A stretch of DNA of 64,000 nucleotides from Mixophyes australis (Eukaryota > Chordata > Amphibia > Anura > Limnodynastidae): the NCBI GenBank assembly GCA_036250195.1, contig JAVHZZ010000005.1:178915448-178979447 (forward strand), written 5' to 3'. A model generated the notes under the pieces. That model worked only from the letters and a program-made list of their open reading frames with translations. It was not told where the DNA came from and searched no databases. Below, one piece after another: positions 21,055 to 33,828 of this stretch (the first letter of the stretch is position 1; the number at the start of each line of letters is the position of its first letter). Position numbers and translations under genes: made by a program.

Positions 21055-22020
21055 CCTCAGCCCACTGCAGACCCTGGCACCCACATCCCAACAGGAGTCA
21101 CAGTGTCCTCGGGTCTTTTCAAAACTTGGCAAATGTCTGAGTACCAGGAGAAGATCCCTTTACAGATGTAATGCGATCCTCCCAGAGAGCTGCTGTGTGC
21201 AGATGTGACCGACTTGGAGGCAAAACAGATCTTGCTTTTCTCAACCGCCTGACACAGTTCCAGGACTGATCAGATTGTAAAGTAACTAGATCCCAGCGCA
21301 CTGAGAGCGCATCTATATCAGTTGCACGGGCAGCATTGTTATCAGAGGAGCTCTTGTTCCCTGTGCCCTGCTACTGTCAAGTAGTCTGAAAACTTCCATT
21401 TGCTGACTCCCAGGGCAGACTGACTGTAAATAAGATCCTCGGGATCTGTCTGCCGTTATCTCGTTTCGTTTGCAAATGCAAATCACATTAACAAAAACAA
21501 TTACAATGTAAAGGCTACATCAAAAGAAAGCAAGATGCCCTGGAGATTTAGCAGTCACTAATTACCTCTTTAAAGTGTGTAAGAGGATTTACCTTATTCT
21601 GTAAGGATAAAGGTAAATTGAATTTAGTAGGATCCCCAAATAAGCGCGCAGTGAGGTGCAGTGAAGGATGCCGAGGGTGATGCTGTCAGGATGAGGGCGA
21701 TGGCAGGCTACGTGTCCGCTTCAACTTCTTGTTTCCCACCCCCCGGCTGCCTGTGGAAGTCTTGTGTTACTGAGTATACTGGACCTCCCTCTCTCCCACA
21801 CGTTGCTCACTGCAGAGACCAGGGAGGAAGACGGAGGCTGAGGCTCTTCTTTAACTTTGCTGCTCTGTATCCGCTGAGAGGGGCTGGCTCTACAATGCCA
21901 GGAATGCTGATCACTCCACACTGAGGTCAGACTCCCTCTTCGAGCTGTCACATGCCAGGCTACAGAGAGGCAGAGGGTATTTAACATGGCACCGCCCTCT
22001 GCACCCTCCCGAAATATACT
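21055..22020 (-). promoter_or_regulatory. PXDC1: PXDC1 5' UTR and putative promoter region
   Basis: This is the 5' flank of the PXDC1 start codon, and it is richer in G+C and CpG than its surroundings. No TATA box is obvious. An octamer ATGCAAAT lies at 21476-21483 beside TTTGCAAA, a possible POU-factor site. The L2 LINE begins 130 bp beyond the left-to-right end of this block. The transcription start cannot be placed from sequence alone. Confidence 0.55.
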
Positions 22021-22148
22021 CACTGTTCTGTGATCACAGACATAAACAGGTTTTGTCCTTCTTCAACAATCAAAACATACAAATAGCACAAAACTTTTTG
22101 GTAAAACAAAAGACAATTGTTTAGATTAGGAATAACTCTTTTGAAAGT

Positions 22149-23600
22149 ATTATTATTATTATCGTTTTGTTTTTTGGGGTGGCACAAGATTTCCGCGGCG
22201 CCGCACACAGTTCAAACAGTAGACTATACAGGGTGAAACAGTACAGAACAATCAACAAAAAATACCAATACTTTAGAAACTCCAGGCAGTCTAATGCAGT
22301 AAAGACGGAGCAGAAGAACAGGTGTGGAGACAAGAGGGAAGAGGGCCCTGCGCATAAGAGCTTACATCCTAAGGGAGGGTGAACAAACAGGCACAAGGGG
22401 AGCCAGTTGGAGCAAGGGGGAGAGAAAATGGGGGTCGGGAGGAGAGAGGGGGAGATCGAGCGGATGAGATGTAGGGGTTAAATGGATGGTTGGTAGGCTA
22501 TAAGGAATAGGTGAGTTTTAAGTGCCCGTTTGAAGGAGCACAGATTAGGAGAGAGACGGATGGAGCAAGGGGTGTCATTCCAGTGAAGGGGGGCCACACG
22601 GGAGAAGTCTTGGATTCTGGAGTGGGAAGAGGTGATCAGGGTGAAGGAGAGGAGGCGGTCATTGGCCGAGCGCAGGGAGCGGGCAGGAGTGTGACTGGAG
22701 AGGAGGTTAGAGATATAAGGGACAGTGGACTGGGAGAGAGCCTTGTACGTGGTGGTAAGGAGTTTGAAATGGATTCTGTAGGGGAAGGGGAGCCAGTGTA
22801 AGGCATGGCAGAGAGGGGAGGCAGAGGAGGAGCGGCGTGAAAGGAAGATGAGTCTTGCAGCCGTGTTGAGTTTAGAGCGGAGGGGGCGAGATGGCAGTGG
22901 GGGAGGCTAGTGAGGAGGTTGCAGTAATCGAGGCGGGAGATGATGAGTGCGTGGATGATAGTTTTGGTGCGTCCTGAGAGAGGAAGGGACGGATGCGGGC
23001 GATGTTGCGTAGCTAGAAGCGACAGACTTGGGCGAGGGATTGAATGTGGGGGGCAAAAGAGAGAGGAGTCGAGAGTGACACCCAGGCAGCGGAGTTGGGT
23101 GACAGAGGAGATGGTGGAGTTGGTAACAATGATAGGTCATGGTGGGATGGGAGTCTGGGCGGGGGAAAGACAATGAGGTCAGTTTTAGAGATGTTAATTT
23201 TGAGAAAGCGCGAGGACATCCAGGAGGAGATGGCAGAGAGGCAGTCAGATACACAAGAGAGGAGGGTGGACGAAAGATCAGGAGAAGAGATGTAGAGTTG
23301 AATGTCGTCAGCATAAAGGTGATACTGAAGGCCGAAGGAGGAGATGAGAGCACCAAGGGAGGAAGTATAGAGCGAAAAGAGTAGAGGGCCGGGAACAGAG
23401 CCCTGAGGGACTCCTACAGGGAGAGGGGAAGGGGTGGAGGAGGAAGCAAACGTGGATACAGAGAAGGAGCAGTTAGCCAGGTATGAGGTGAACCAGGCGT
23501 GGACAGAATCAGAGAGGCAGAGAGAGAGAAGAGTTTGCAGCAGGAGGGGGTGGTCCGCGGTGTCGAAGGCCGCGGAGAGGTCAAGGAGGATGGAGCACAG
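22149..23600 (-). mobile_element. 5'-truncated L2-type LINE with RT fragment
   Basis: On the minus strand the reading frame opens at [13 protein letters not shown] (RT motif A region), then [13 protein letters not shown] (motif B) and [11 protein letters not shown], the catalytic YADD box, which is intact. It continues to [17 protein letters not shown]. The frame ends near 23013. The C-terminal part and 3' UTR follow in broken frames, ending in the 'ggcgccgcggaaatcttgtg' tail and (AAT)n at 22149. AAAGTATT occurs both before the tail and near 23625, a candidate target duplication. The GVPQGS and YADD boxes with the [11 protein letters not shown] context fit the L2 clade. The endonuclease domain and the N-terminal half are absent, so it cannot be autonomous. 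Confidence 0.85.
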
Positions 23601-24619
23601 TATTGATAGAGTACAGTATTGACACATAAAGTATTGATGGAGCATAGAATTGCCAATGTATATATATAATGCAAAAATTTAAGGTGTGCAATCTGTTTTG
23701 TCTGGTCCATCAAACAGCTCATTGGTATGTTTTTTTGAGCAGTTCTACCTGGTATATTCTAACGTGGAGAATGTACCCTTTTCACCAATATCAGAGCAGT
23801 TGGCCTTTCAGTCAAGTGTTTAATTCAGATTTATCTATCTTACCTCTCTCTATTTTTTTAAAGTCAATAATTCTTTTTCCTGCCAAGCGTGATCTTAAGG
23901 ACACTTAAGAACTGACATTTGAGTGATGTGTTTTACATGTGTTTTTAGTGTATTTAGAACGCATGTAAACACTATTTGTTCCATTTCCGTGTGAGTGCCA
24001 AGTTTCATTGCATTTCAAACTATTTAATCGTCTCTAAAACACGAGACAAAATGCACATTTTTGAATGCATTTGCATTTGATATGCGTTTTTTCTAACGTT
24101 CTTAGGCTACTCACCCACTGGCATTTGAGATGTGTTTTTTTAATGCTAGTTAAATTACTATTGAAAACACAAACATGTTCAATACATGTTTGATGTACCT
24201 TTTTTATTGTGTTTTTCTTAGTATTTTATGAATGATTGTATAGATTCATATGTGTTCGAACAAAGGAAAATGCAACACATCTAATGCACATAATTCAAAC
24301 TTCAGTTGGTATTTACCCTTAAGGAGATTTTTCACCTAAATATTTATATTCTACGAATAAGACATGCAGTACAGGTGCACACTTAGGGGGAGTTCCAGTT
24401 GCCCAGAAACCCCACACCCTTTTTCGGGCCCAGGCATGGTGTTGAGAGCTGAATGACAGGCAGGTCCCTGCTGCTGGACCAGCCATTCCCCCACTAATAT
24501 CTTCTCCACCTTCTCCTGCTGAACTGTGGAGCTGACATATGTGTTGTCCTAGGCTGAGCAAGCTACAATACAAACTCTGTTGCAGAAGGCGAATGAGCAA
24601 CGCTCTTTTGAAGACTTTT
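23601..24619. other. Unassigned DNA, some degraded repeat
   Basis: A short repeat of 'agtattgatagagtacagt' type borders the LINE. The rest shows 'tgcatttgcatttgatatgc' repeats around 24050-24200 but no recognised family or exon. Confidence 0.45.
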
Positions 24620-25080
24620 GGGCCTCATTAGAGTCAGATGCAAAGTCCATTTCAGGCGCATCCTGCACATTTCCACTGATGGAGCATGCGCAGTAAGCAA
24701 CAGTTCCCTGCAGTTCCGTCTGCTTTTCAGACGCAGTGTACACTGCAACAGCTTGCATCTCAGTACGAGGGAAAGGGTGAAACACGGAATTATGTAGGCG
24801 TGACTGTGAATAATTCAGATACTATGGGCGTCTACCCGCAACAACTACCCAAGACGCAGACGGAACACACGTCAAACAAGACTGAAAAAGTGCAGCAGGA
24901 ATTAGGTGGCGCAAGTAGTTAGCTAGCTGGGAGAACTGGTTGCAGCTTGGTAGGGTATTACGAGTGGGATGCAACTGGGGTTGTATGTCACTCATAATCC
25001 CCTACCAAGCGGCACACTCCCACTCCTACTCTTTCATGTAAGTCTTAGATGCACATTGCATCTGACTCTAAATGAAGCCC
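24620..25080. mobile_element. Palindromic MITE family C, 461 bp
   Basis: The left end GGGCCTCATTAGAGTCAGATG is matched by the right end CATCTGACTCTAAATGAAGCCC; TTT flanks both sides. The interior includes another short inverted pair, 'cttggtagggtatta' and 'taatcccctaccaag'. No coding capacity beyond chance frames. Confidence 0.7.
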
Positions 25081-25385
25081 TTTGTGTAACCAGAAAGTTG
25101 CCACTAATTTGGTTGCTTTTTACTTCTCTTTCTGTTATGTAACAAACACCTGCTGTTAAATAAGGTGTCCCATGACATACAGAAGAGTGCCTCTGAAAAG
25201 TACAGCATCAGATGGAAGAAGAAGGTAAATGTGTGTGTGGAGGGGTGCACTTAAGGTGATGTGGGTAAGGGTGGCTTTTAATCATTTAGTAATAGGTGAG
25301 AGGTATAATTTATTGTTGGAGTCAAATTATTTGAAGGTGGGGGGCTATTTAATTTAATGGTGGGTTCATGTTAGTACTTATTAAT

Positions 25386-25664
25386 CATACTTGCCAACTA
25401 TGGCAAGTTGCCATCCGGGGGGAGGTGGGCGTGTAGGAGCGGCGCTCTGTGAATCGCATTGTTTGGCCTTTTCCCCTAAACTTAATCAATTCTAGCTTAT
25501 AACGGTAGGGGGCGGGTCCACAATGATGCATCATAAGCCCCACCCCGCCATTAACTAAACACATTGGGTGGTATGCGGGAAGTCACCCTGCTCTCCCGGA
25601 AGTCTGGGAGGACTCCCAGAAATTCTGGAGTCTCCCTGACATTCTGGGAGAGTAGTCAACTATG
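25386..25664. mobile_element. hAT-type MITE, CATACTTGCC family
   Basis: The left end CATACTTGCCAACTATGG and the right end 'agtagtcaactatg' are inverted copies. The flanking octamers ttattaat and ctattaat agree at seven of eight positions, consistent with a hAT target duplication. CCGGAAGTCTGGGAGGAC subterminal blocks match the 1628 and 14934 copies. Confidence 0.7.
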
Positions 25665-27060
25665 CTATTAATTTAAGGTTGGGTGATAGGACTATTAATG
25701 CTGGGGTCTTGAAGGCTTAAATGTTAAAATTGATTATTTAATATCAGGGCTGTTTGGGGAAGGGGGATAGGTGTGTTTATTAAATGTGAATACTATAAAT
25801 ATCAGGGCATGTTGGGGAAATATGCCTATTTATTAATTCTGAATGCTACTGATGTACTGTTGGGGTGGAGTTGGGATCTATATGTCTATCAATGAAATGT
25901 CAGTGCTATTTATGTAATGTTGGGTCTGGTTGCAGTGAATGAGGCCTAATGATTAAACCTAGTTAGAAGGAGGAAGGTTACAGTGTTCATTGCTGAACTT
26001 TTCATATTTTATGTACCTATCCTTTTTCCCAACAGAGTCTCAAAGTTCCAGGATCCAGACAAGCAGGAACTGAGCTTAAAACACAAACAGCAACAGGTAG
26101 TGAAAGCTGTAAGATGCTAAGTGGAACTTATTGTAGTTTGCATAGTGTAAATTCTGGAAATTCACACTGTGCATGCTCATAAATAGATCAGATGCTTATG
26201 TGCCAATGCAGACTTGTGCTTATCTGGCGGTTAAATAAAATGTAACTTATTCTGAATTCAGTATTTCTTCAGAAATAGTTGGTAGGTAATTTGCGAGGCT
26301 TAACAGGGGGGTATGAATGTTCTTGTAAGAATTGTAAATCCTCTTACAGGATAACTTTATTCAAACTCAATTTGAAATGGTTATTAGCTGCATAAGCTGC
26401 AGATCTCTCTGCACTAAAACCCCTTACCTGTCTGTACGTTGCTACTCAGAGATGCGCTGTCTCAGGAACAGCTGTTTTTTCTTTTCATAGGTGGCCAGGG
26501 GCAGCTGCAGACAATGAGCCAAGATTTTTCAGGCTTGACCTAATTGTACATTATAATGCTTCCCTGCCTAGTGGTAAAGCTTCATTGACTAAATTCCGTA
26601 GTGAGTAGAGATTAGGAAACCTTTGATTTCATATATATATTATTAGTTCACAGGACCCAAACAAACTGTGATTCGGCACAACTTTTCTATTCAGTAGATT
26701 GAATAATGGTGATGAAGAAGCACATGCTCTTTCTATAACATTATACAGGAAATGATGAGATGATGAGTCAGGAAATAAATCTTGTTTTTATCCTAATATC
26801 TCTTGTCTCCAGTGGTTTGTTGCGGAGGTTCAGGTTTGCTTGTTTTCTTGCAAAGAGTAAAGTAACAAATCTACTGGAGGCAATTTTGCTAATCTGTAAT
26901 TTTGCCCACCAGGTGTTGTCATTTGTGGAGTCTGTATATTTCAATGGAAAAAGTAACGAATATAAAGAATCTCCAGGTGGACAAAATATAATATAATTGT
27001 TAAAATGTAACTTCTGCAGTCTGGTGCTGCTGGGACTGTATTTTTCAGTGGAATCCTCTA
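25665..27060. other. Unassigned DNA
   Basis: A loose run of 'ttggggtgg / taatgttgggg' phrases around 25680-25920 suggests a decayed tandem repeat. No exon or transposon end recognised in the remainder. Confidence 0.45.
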
Positions 27061-27064
27061 AACC

Positions 27065-27066
<2 letters not shown>

Positions 27067-27107
<41 letters not shown>

Positions 27108-27122
27108 GTGTGTGTGTGTGTA
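27067..27122. repeat. (AT)n(GT)n microsatellite
   Basis: About 17 AT repeats followed by about 8 GT repeats. Confidence 0.95.
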
Positions 27123-27765
27123 AAAATAAATATATATACTGAAGAAGCATAATGAATATATCTGCTTTAATAATTGCTGTTATAACCACGTCTATTTTAT
27201 TTGTTTCTGAATCAATCAGAAAATGAACAACTTCAGTTTAATAAATTACCTTGACATAGTATCAGGCATCACTTAAGTCAATAGTGTGTTTCTCAAAGGA
27301 CCCTTTCCACTGTTTGTTTTGTATAGTGCATTGAACTCGGTTTGTACGTAATGTTCTGATTGTTTATTCAGTGGCAGTAAAGTTTTGTTTATTCTCTTTC
27401 ACTTGATTAAAGATGGAACTGCGGTATATGTTACATGGACCGGTCAGAATAACTTACTAACGAGAAGAGAGCAACATGCAGCTTGTGGTTAAGTCCACTT
27501 AACCTTGCCAGGGAATAATAATTTGTTGTTGATGGTCCAGGTGGATTTGTTTTTTAGAGTAAAATAAGCCTGACGACCAAGTACCTCCTGCCATATGGGC
27601 TGAGGCTCTCTAAATCTGGAAAAGGAAGACCTGAGAAAGCTTAATGTATTGTAGGATTAGTAAACCCATTAGCAGCCTGAAGACTATACGGTCATTAGAT
27701 GATAATGTAGAGTAGTGGAGCTGTCATCTACCTTGATTTCTGTTGCAACTTCCTCTATGTGTGAA

Positions 27766-28165
27766 CAGGGCCGGATTGACCCGAGGTCTAACTGGGCTAC
27801 AGCCCAGGGGCCTCGGGCATCCAGGGGGCCCTTGACAGAGCTCACCATAATTATTGAACGGGACGGGGGAGGGGGCGCCCCCAGGACGATCAATGCTGAG
27901 CTCTGTCACTGCAGTCCTCCTTCTCCGGCGCTCAGTAATCTCCTTACTGAGGAGATCTCGCGAGAGTGTCATGAGATCTCAGTAAGCAGCTTACAGCGCG
28001 CCGCGGAAGGAGGACTGCAGTGCCAGGAGAGGGTAAGCGCTTGGGGGGGAGGGAGAGGGGGGGGCCGGTCGGCTAACAAGGGGGCCAGGCTGCTAATGGG
28101 GGGGCCTTACGGGGGAATGGGGGCCCCCTTAGCCCAGGGGCCTCCATTCCGTTAATCCGGCCCTG
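27766..28165. mobile_element. 400-bp hAT MITE with perfect 8-bp target duplication
   Basis: Termini are CAGGGCCGGATTGACC and the inverted GTTAATCCGGCCCTG. TGTGTGAA is repeated exactly at 27758-27765 and 28166-28173. Long inverted arms ('actgcagtcctccttctccg' / 'cgcggaaggaggactgcagt') surround a core with 'ctgaggagatctcgcgagag'. GC content and CpG density are far above the surroundings. No transposase. Confidence 0.9.
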
Positions 28166-28296
28166 TGTGTGAAAGATTAATCATAATTTGTGTAGCTCAC
28201 CAAGGGTTTTGGCTAATAATATACAGTACCATCCTATATTAACCTATATACACCATGGTATACAAATGTTTACTTGGGTACTATTCTGAAAGAGAT

Positions 28297-28490
28297 TCAT
28301 CATCATCATCATCATTTATTTATATAGTGCCAGTAATTCCGCAGCGCTGTACAGAGAACTCACATCAGTCCATGCCCAACACGGGGAGAACATACAAACT
28401 CCACACAGATAAGGCCATGGGCAGGAATCGAACTCATGACCCCAGTGCTGTAAGGCAGAAGTGCTAACCACTAAGCCACCATGCTGCCCA
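28297..28490 (-). mobile_element. tRNA-derived SINE with L2-like tail
   Basis: The minus strand reads GGGCAGCATGGTGGCTTAGTGG, then an A-box-like TAGTGGTTAGCA and B-box-like GAGTTCGATTCC. Next come 'gtgtggagtttgtatgttct' and the tail 'cagcgctgcggaattac' / 'ctatataaataaatgatg', ending in an (ATG)n run at 28297. The tail resembles the L2 3' end at 18690, which suggests mobilisation by L2 machinery. This is the most complete SINE copy in the window. Confidence 0.85.
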
Positions 28491-28499
28491 CCAGCAGGT

Positions 28500-29029
28500 A
28501 CAGGTCTTTATATCCATGGTGCTTTGTTTGATGCTAGCAAAAAAAAGATTCTGACTTTTCAATCACAAAACTAGTGACTTCTATGGGGATTTCCCTTTAA
28601 TAGATTTAGCAATTGAAAATCACATTGAAATCACTAAAATAAATAGTGATATAAATCATTAATTATGAAAAAACATGTGTTAGTAGTCTAGGAAACACTT
28701 TAGTATATGCTTATTTTTTACCAGATGCAGTATGAAAGTTGATACGCTAATCTAAGATACCGATATGCCTAGATTAACATAATCATTTTGAAAAGGCCTA
28801 AATAGACTGAATTAGGGGTAATGTGCTTCCCTTTTAAAGGTTAAAGTAAATTGGGTTTAGCAGGTGGAAGTAAATGACTATGGTTGCTATTGGTAACACC
28901 AACTTTTCTTCACAGTTACTTGTGGAACAGGTTTCATAAATGTTCCCCATTGCTTTATTTTTCTGTTTGCTTTCTGTTTATTTTCAATCATATCTTGAAA
29001 TAATCAGACAGATCTGTCTATCTTCTTTA
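28500..29029. other. Unassigned AT-rich DNA
   Basis: No recognised element or exon. Confidence 0.5.
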
Positions 29030-29830
29030 AGCTAAGTACACACCGAAGAATTTGTTATCTACAACGCTTGTACCTACGACTGAAGGTCCAACCAGTCGGG
29101 GGATTCATGCACACACACTGAAACAATTTACCTTCAGATTTGTGCTCTTCATCTGGTCCTCTATTTGCTTAGAGAATGACAGCACAATAGTCACTTATTC
29201 AGTCATTCATGAATTCATCCATTCATTCATTCCAGTCACACTGATTAAAACTGCCTGTTTTAGCTATCCGCATGTCCTTACGAATTTCCTTAGCGTCCGT
29301 GACTCTGAAAGAAAATTTTCAGTCTCCGAACGAACAAACTATTCAATCTACAGAACTCTCTACATTTAATTCACAGGGACATGTTCATTACCGGCATCGG
29401 CTGAAAAGACCATGGGGTAAATGTATCAAGGTGAGAGTTTTGTGGCTGGTTTGAAAAGTGGAGATGTTGCCTATAGGAAGCAATAAGATTCTAGCTATTT
29501 TTTTGTAGAATGTACTAAATAAATGATAGCTAGAATCTGATTGGTTTTTCAAACCCGCCGGAAAACTCTCCGCTTGATACATTTACCCCCATGACTCTTT
29601 AAACTCTATGGAGATCATGATCATGAGTGCATACACACTACATGATCGGAAGGTGATTGAAACGAGATTATTAAACAGTACGACCAACCAAATGAAACGA
29701 TAATCGGCACTTTGGAACGATTGACGATCATTGTGTGATTATACACACTAACGCGATATGTTGGTGAGCGGACGTTTATCATGTGATTGGCCCGATAATC
29801 CGCTGAAAAACCTTGAGTGTGTACCTAGCC
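29030..29830. mobile_element. PIF/Harbinger MITE, GCTGGGTACACAC family, with nested palindrome
   Basis: Termini are AGCTAAGTACACACCGAAG and 'gagtgtgtacctagcc'. TTA lies immediately outside both ends (29027-29029 and 29831-29833). A second palindromic MITE (29414-29589) splits the block 'gaaaagacc|atgactctttaaactc'. The element is longer than the 420-bp family members because its left part has extra sequence around 29160-29390. Confidence 0.75.
29414..29589. mobile_element. Palindromic MITE family D, nested
   Basis: GGGGTAAATGTATCAAGG at the left is mirrored by CTTGATACATTTACCCC at the right. CAT flanks both sides (29411-29413, 29590-29592). The arms hold the conserved 'gatagctagaatctgattgg' block, also found in the copy at 30707-30880. 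Confidence 0.8.
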
Positions 29831-30499
29831 TTACTCTGTGATACAACAAATCTCTGCTGCATTGGATACAATTGTATCCAATGTATATCCCATACGTGTC
29901 ATATTCTAATGCAACAAAATAAACAACTGTGCCCCATGCTATAAAGAAGTTGCTGAAAACTGCTGAACTTAACTAAAAAGAAAAGCAATCGATTAAATAA
30001 AAGTTGCAGGAGGGACTGTACAATCTAATAATTTTAGGTTGTCTGTAGGTGGAAAACCTCTATAAACAACAACTCTGCATCACATAAAAGATGTAGATTT
30101 CAAAATAAACCAATCAATAATAAAATGTCAGGCTTTACTAAAATGTGCCTATAACTTCAGGCAAGCACAAATAAGTTACACAACTTTCCTATTTAAGATG
30201 TCAGCTGAAACCTACAACCCATTCTCTATGAGAAAGAATCTCATCATGATTATAGGTTCAGGAAGAGAGCATTGCTAATGAAGAGACTATAGTCACGCAC
30301 ATTCACTAGATTCAGTATGAGCAACACATTGCAAGTAATTCAAGAAGTTAAAATATATCCATTCCATTCATACTGATCTCTTATATGAGGAACTAAGGCA
30401 AGCAACACACTATAAAAATATTAAGAACATATAAAGATTAGAGCGCTAATCTCCCATATATCAATTTACATATATATAAATAATACTTATATTTGATCG

Positions 30500-30656
30500 C
30501 TTGACCAAGTGTTCCCCAATAGGATTGTCACTGGTGTGATCCAAACGATAACCGTTCATCGGAACGTACGCACTAATGCAGTATCGGGCCGAACGATTGT
30601 TTATCTTGTAATTGGCCCGATAATCGGGTGAAAAACCTGTAGTGTGTACCCAGCCT
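30500..30656. mobile_element. PIF/Harbinger MITE, right-end fragment
   Basis: 'ttggcccgataatcgggtg' followed by AACCTGTAGTGTGTACCCAGCC and TAA matches the family's right terminus. The left end is absent. Confidence 0.65.
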
Positions 30657-30706
30657 AAGCCAGGTAATTTCCAAATGGACAAAAATAAGTTCCAACAATA
30701 CACTTT

Positions 30707-30880
30707 GGGCTATGTTTACTAAACTGCGGGTTTGAAAAAGTGGAGATGTTGGCTATAGCAACCAATCAGATTCTTGTTATGATTTATTTAGTGCATTCTA
30801 CAAAATGACAGCTAGAATCTGATTGGTTGCTATAGGCAACATTTCCACTTTTCCAAACCCGCAGTTTAGAAAATATACCC
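30707..30880. mobile_element. Palindromic MITE family D
   Basis: 'tttactaaactgcgggtttg' at the left pairs with 'caaacccgcagtttagaaaa' at the right. Both arms carry the 'gaatctgattggttgctata' type block in inverted copies. CTTT flanks both ends. This snap-back repeat is common in anuran genomes. Confidence 0.8.
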
Positions 30881-31254
30881 CTTTGTCTTTACATAAATAC
30901 ACCTATCTATATACGGTAGGCATGATTCCTCTTTTGAGAACTGCCCCCAAAAATCACCTACTTTTCCTAGGTTATGGTTGCAGGTGGAAATACACACGGT
31001 GGAAGGTGTAAACACATCACTGCATCATCCATCCTACTGCTATCTTAAGACCACTATTTTTATCAAGTTGGACTTTTTTATTTTCCTTGTAAAATACTGC
31101 TTGTGTGAGGACACAGACAATATTTTAGTGAGGACATATTAGGACTCTCATTATTACAAGTGTCACTTTTGTGTGTTTGAAAAAAATATATAAGCGTCAC
31201 CGGAGCACTCAACGGTCCTTTTGCAGGATAAAGAGGCTCTATGGCCACCCCTAT

Positions 31255-31330
31255 CCATCATCATCATTTATTTATATAGCGCCACTGATTACGCAGCACT
31301 GTACAGAGAACTCACAGCAGTCCCTGCCCC
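31255..31330 (-). mobile_element. SINE/L2 tail fragment
   Basis: The minus strand gives 'cagtgctgcgtaatcagtgg' / 'cgctatataaataaatg' plus an (ATG)n end, the same tail as the SINE at 28297-28490. The tRNA-like head is missing. Confidence 0.6.
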
Positions 31331-33828
31331 ACCTCTTTATCCCTTGAATCCATTTGAATCCTGCAATATGAAGTCTTATGATTAGATATTAGAGCAATGT
31401 GAGGTACATAAGTGCCCCCAACCCGCATTTAGCTAGGAATGCCACAGTCTACCTAGCTTATACAATCAGAAGATGCTAATGTTGCCGCCCCCACAGATGC
31501 CACCATCTTAACACACACTTGTGTTAAACAGGCTCATGCACTAGAGGAATATGCACAAAAGCATTTTTAGCCCATTCATAAATGTTCCTTATTGAACATC
31601 ACATGATTTGTACAAGTCACTAAAACAGACTCAGTCTGTTAAAGCAGATGTTCTATTACCATCACTGACCCAAGGTTCATTGCACTGTAAAAGAAACATG
31701 ACACAACTTCTGATTTTCTGTTTGTTCGGCTGTAATTTTGTGAAACAGAGATGAGTAAATACTATAATTAAGTAAACTGATAGGAATTGTTTCTGTTCTG
31801 TGGAAATGTAGTTATTTATTGCTATATTACATCACAATGGTGTAGCACACTAATACACTTAAAATGAGTAGGATTGTGTGTGGCACTGGACAGTCTGGTA
31901 CATGTGACAATACATATTGTTTTGTCAATAGCGAACATTTCTCCATCAAATCAGAATCTTTTTTATTTAAATCTTTTGCAGCATTGAAGCCCACCAATGT
32001 ACACTATTTTGTCAATGTCTTCTTCAGTTGACCTGCATATAGGGGTATTTTTTTCAATTAGGGTTACAGTAGCCTACACAATAACAGCCGTGTACAGAAA
32101 AGCAGGATATGAATCTGATTAGTTGCATATAAAACAATGATTATCCTTAGAGCATTTTTCATGACATGGACCAAACCAATTCTATGAGTACATGGTAAAA
32201 TTCCATTGCCCTAGTAAAAGGTTTAAGACATTTTTAATATATTTGCAGCTGTGAAGTTCTCAGGGAGGTGAAAGGCCACGAAAAAAATGTTGATGGTGTC
32301 CAGATGGATGACCCTGCTATGGTACACCAGTCCTGAAATCAATACACAGTAGGTAATTGTCTTCAGTATAATTAATGGATACAACTCCCTGTATGTCGTA
32401 GGAGATCTATTCCCTATAAGCACAGGAAGCCTTACTTCCTGTACTAGAACTCATGATTTTCCCTTTCTCAAGGAGCCATTGTATTGTAATTAGTATCTGA
32501 CAATTCCAAAAGCACAAATATTCCCCTGTAGAAGGCAACGGCCTGTTTTCCCAGGATTATAATAAAACAAGTGTGGCTGACTTGGTGTTGTGGAACTGGG
32601 ATATGTCTGGAATGTTACTCAGAAAACTGAATTCTTATGCTTTAGACAAGTGAGCCAATGGGTGTGTACTGCACAATGTTGATGTTATACGGATTTCAAG
32701 GGAGACTGGCTGTCATTCATTTTTAATGTCAGTCTAAAGGCATTCCTTGTTGAAAATGAAGTCACAACAGGATATTACGTGGGAATGCTTTCACATTCTG
32801 TGCAGACAAGCTTGTGATTATATTTAGTGTCCATTATTTGCCACATGTCAATATGTACGTGGTACCGAGAAAATTCACTGACAAAATATTATTATTCTGA
32901 GTCCTAATATCGCCTTCTAGAGGGGGCGAGGACTACCAACAAAATGCATTGTTAAAATATGTCTTGCATTCTGTAATAAGATTAACTTTTGGAGTTCTCA
33001 ATAAGTTTCTACAGCTTTTCTTGGAACTGATGGATAAATATAGGCTAGGTTTTAAGTATAAAACCACAGAAAATATATAGTTAATTTGCAGTCCTAGGCA
33101 TAACATCAAAAATACCACTTTCCTAAAGGATTGTGGGAATAGTGTTTGGTAAAGAAATTGATGTCTGACGGGTAACATAAAAACAAATGCAATGTTTAGA
33201 CATGCAGTTGTTTAGAAAGTAGGATGTGGTTGATATTTAAATGTACAATCAGCAATTTGATTTTGTAGAAAGATCTTATTGTGGTATTGCCCTATTTTCG
33301 TTTTCAGTCACTAATACACAAACTTTCCAAAACAAAATACAATTGCAAAATGACTGGAAAATCATGAAGTTTTTTTTCTACTCTTTACTGATGAAAAGAA
33401 CTATTTCTTCAAGTTCCTGCCCATGGACTCTGATTAGTTAGACATATCATAAACTCACAACAATGCATTAGTAGTAAAACTCACAATCTAGAGAGTTGGA
33501 GATTTAATGAAGACAGTTGGCAAATGGAACACACATATGCAATTGCATATGTTCAACACATAAAGAAATACACAGTAATGTCAGCTTGAAATGGGCAGTC
33601 TTCAAAATATTGTAGTGGGGCACACTATGAGTGGATAGCACAAGCTTTGTACCATCCAGGCAGCAGGCAAAATAAGGCACAAAAGACTCTAGAAGATTTT
33701 TATTATATTTGTGCAGATATCCTGTTAGTTCTGTGTGAAAGGAAGGCAGCCAAAATCTATTGTTCATGGCATAGATGAGAATGGGATGTTGGTTCTGCTG
33801 CTGTTATACATAAATAGTAGATAACCAG
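31331..33828. other. Unassigned DNA, about 2.5 kb
   Basis: No known repeat terminus, tandem array or splice-bounded frame was recognised. The short minus frames at 32223-32423 and 32933-33178 have no supporting features. This is the longest stretch free of identifiable repeats and could be unique intergenic DNA. Confidence 0.45.

Noticed and set aside
21055..21132. Upstream ATG at 21132 as PXDC1 start
   Set aside because: The 26 extra residues are unlike PXDC1, whose N-terminus is MASAV; the ATG at 21054 has the better context.
22511..23384. Plus-strand frames opposite the L2 LINE
   Set aside because: They are shadows of the G+A-rich antisense of a C+T-rich LINE coding strand.
27715..28155. 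146-codon plus frame
   Set aside because: It spans the GC-rich hAT MITE 27766-28165 and has no transposase similarity.
28297..28490. tRNA gene suggested by A- and B-box-like motifs
   Set aside because: No acceptor or anticodon stem can be formed, and the sequence continues into a SINE body with an L2-like tail; a second truncated copy is at 12804.
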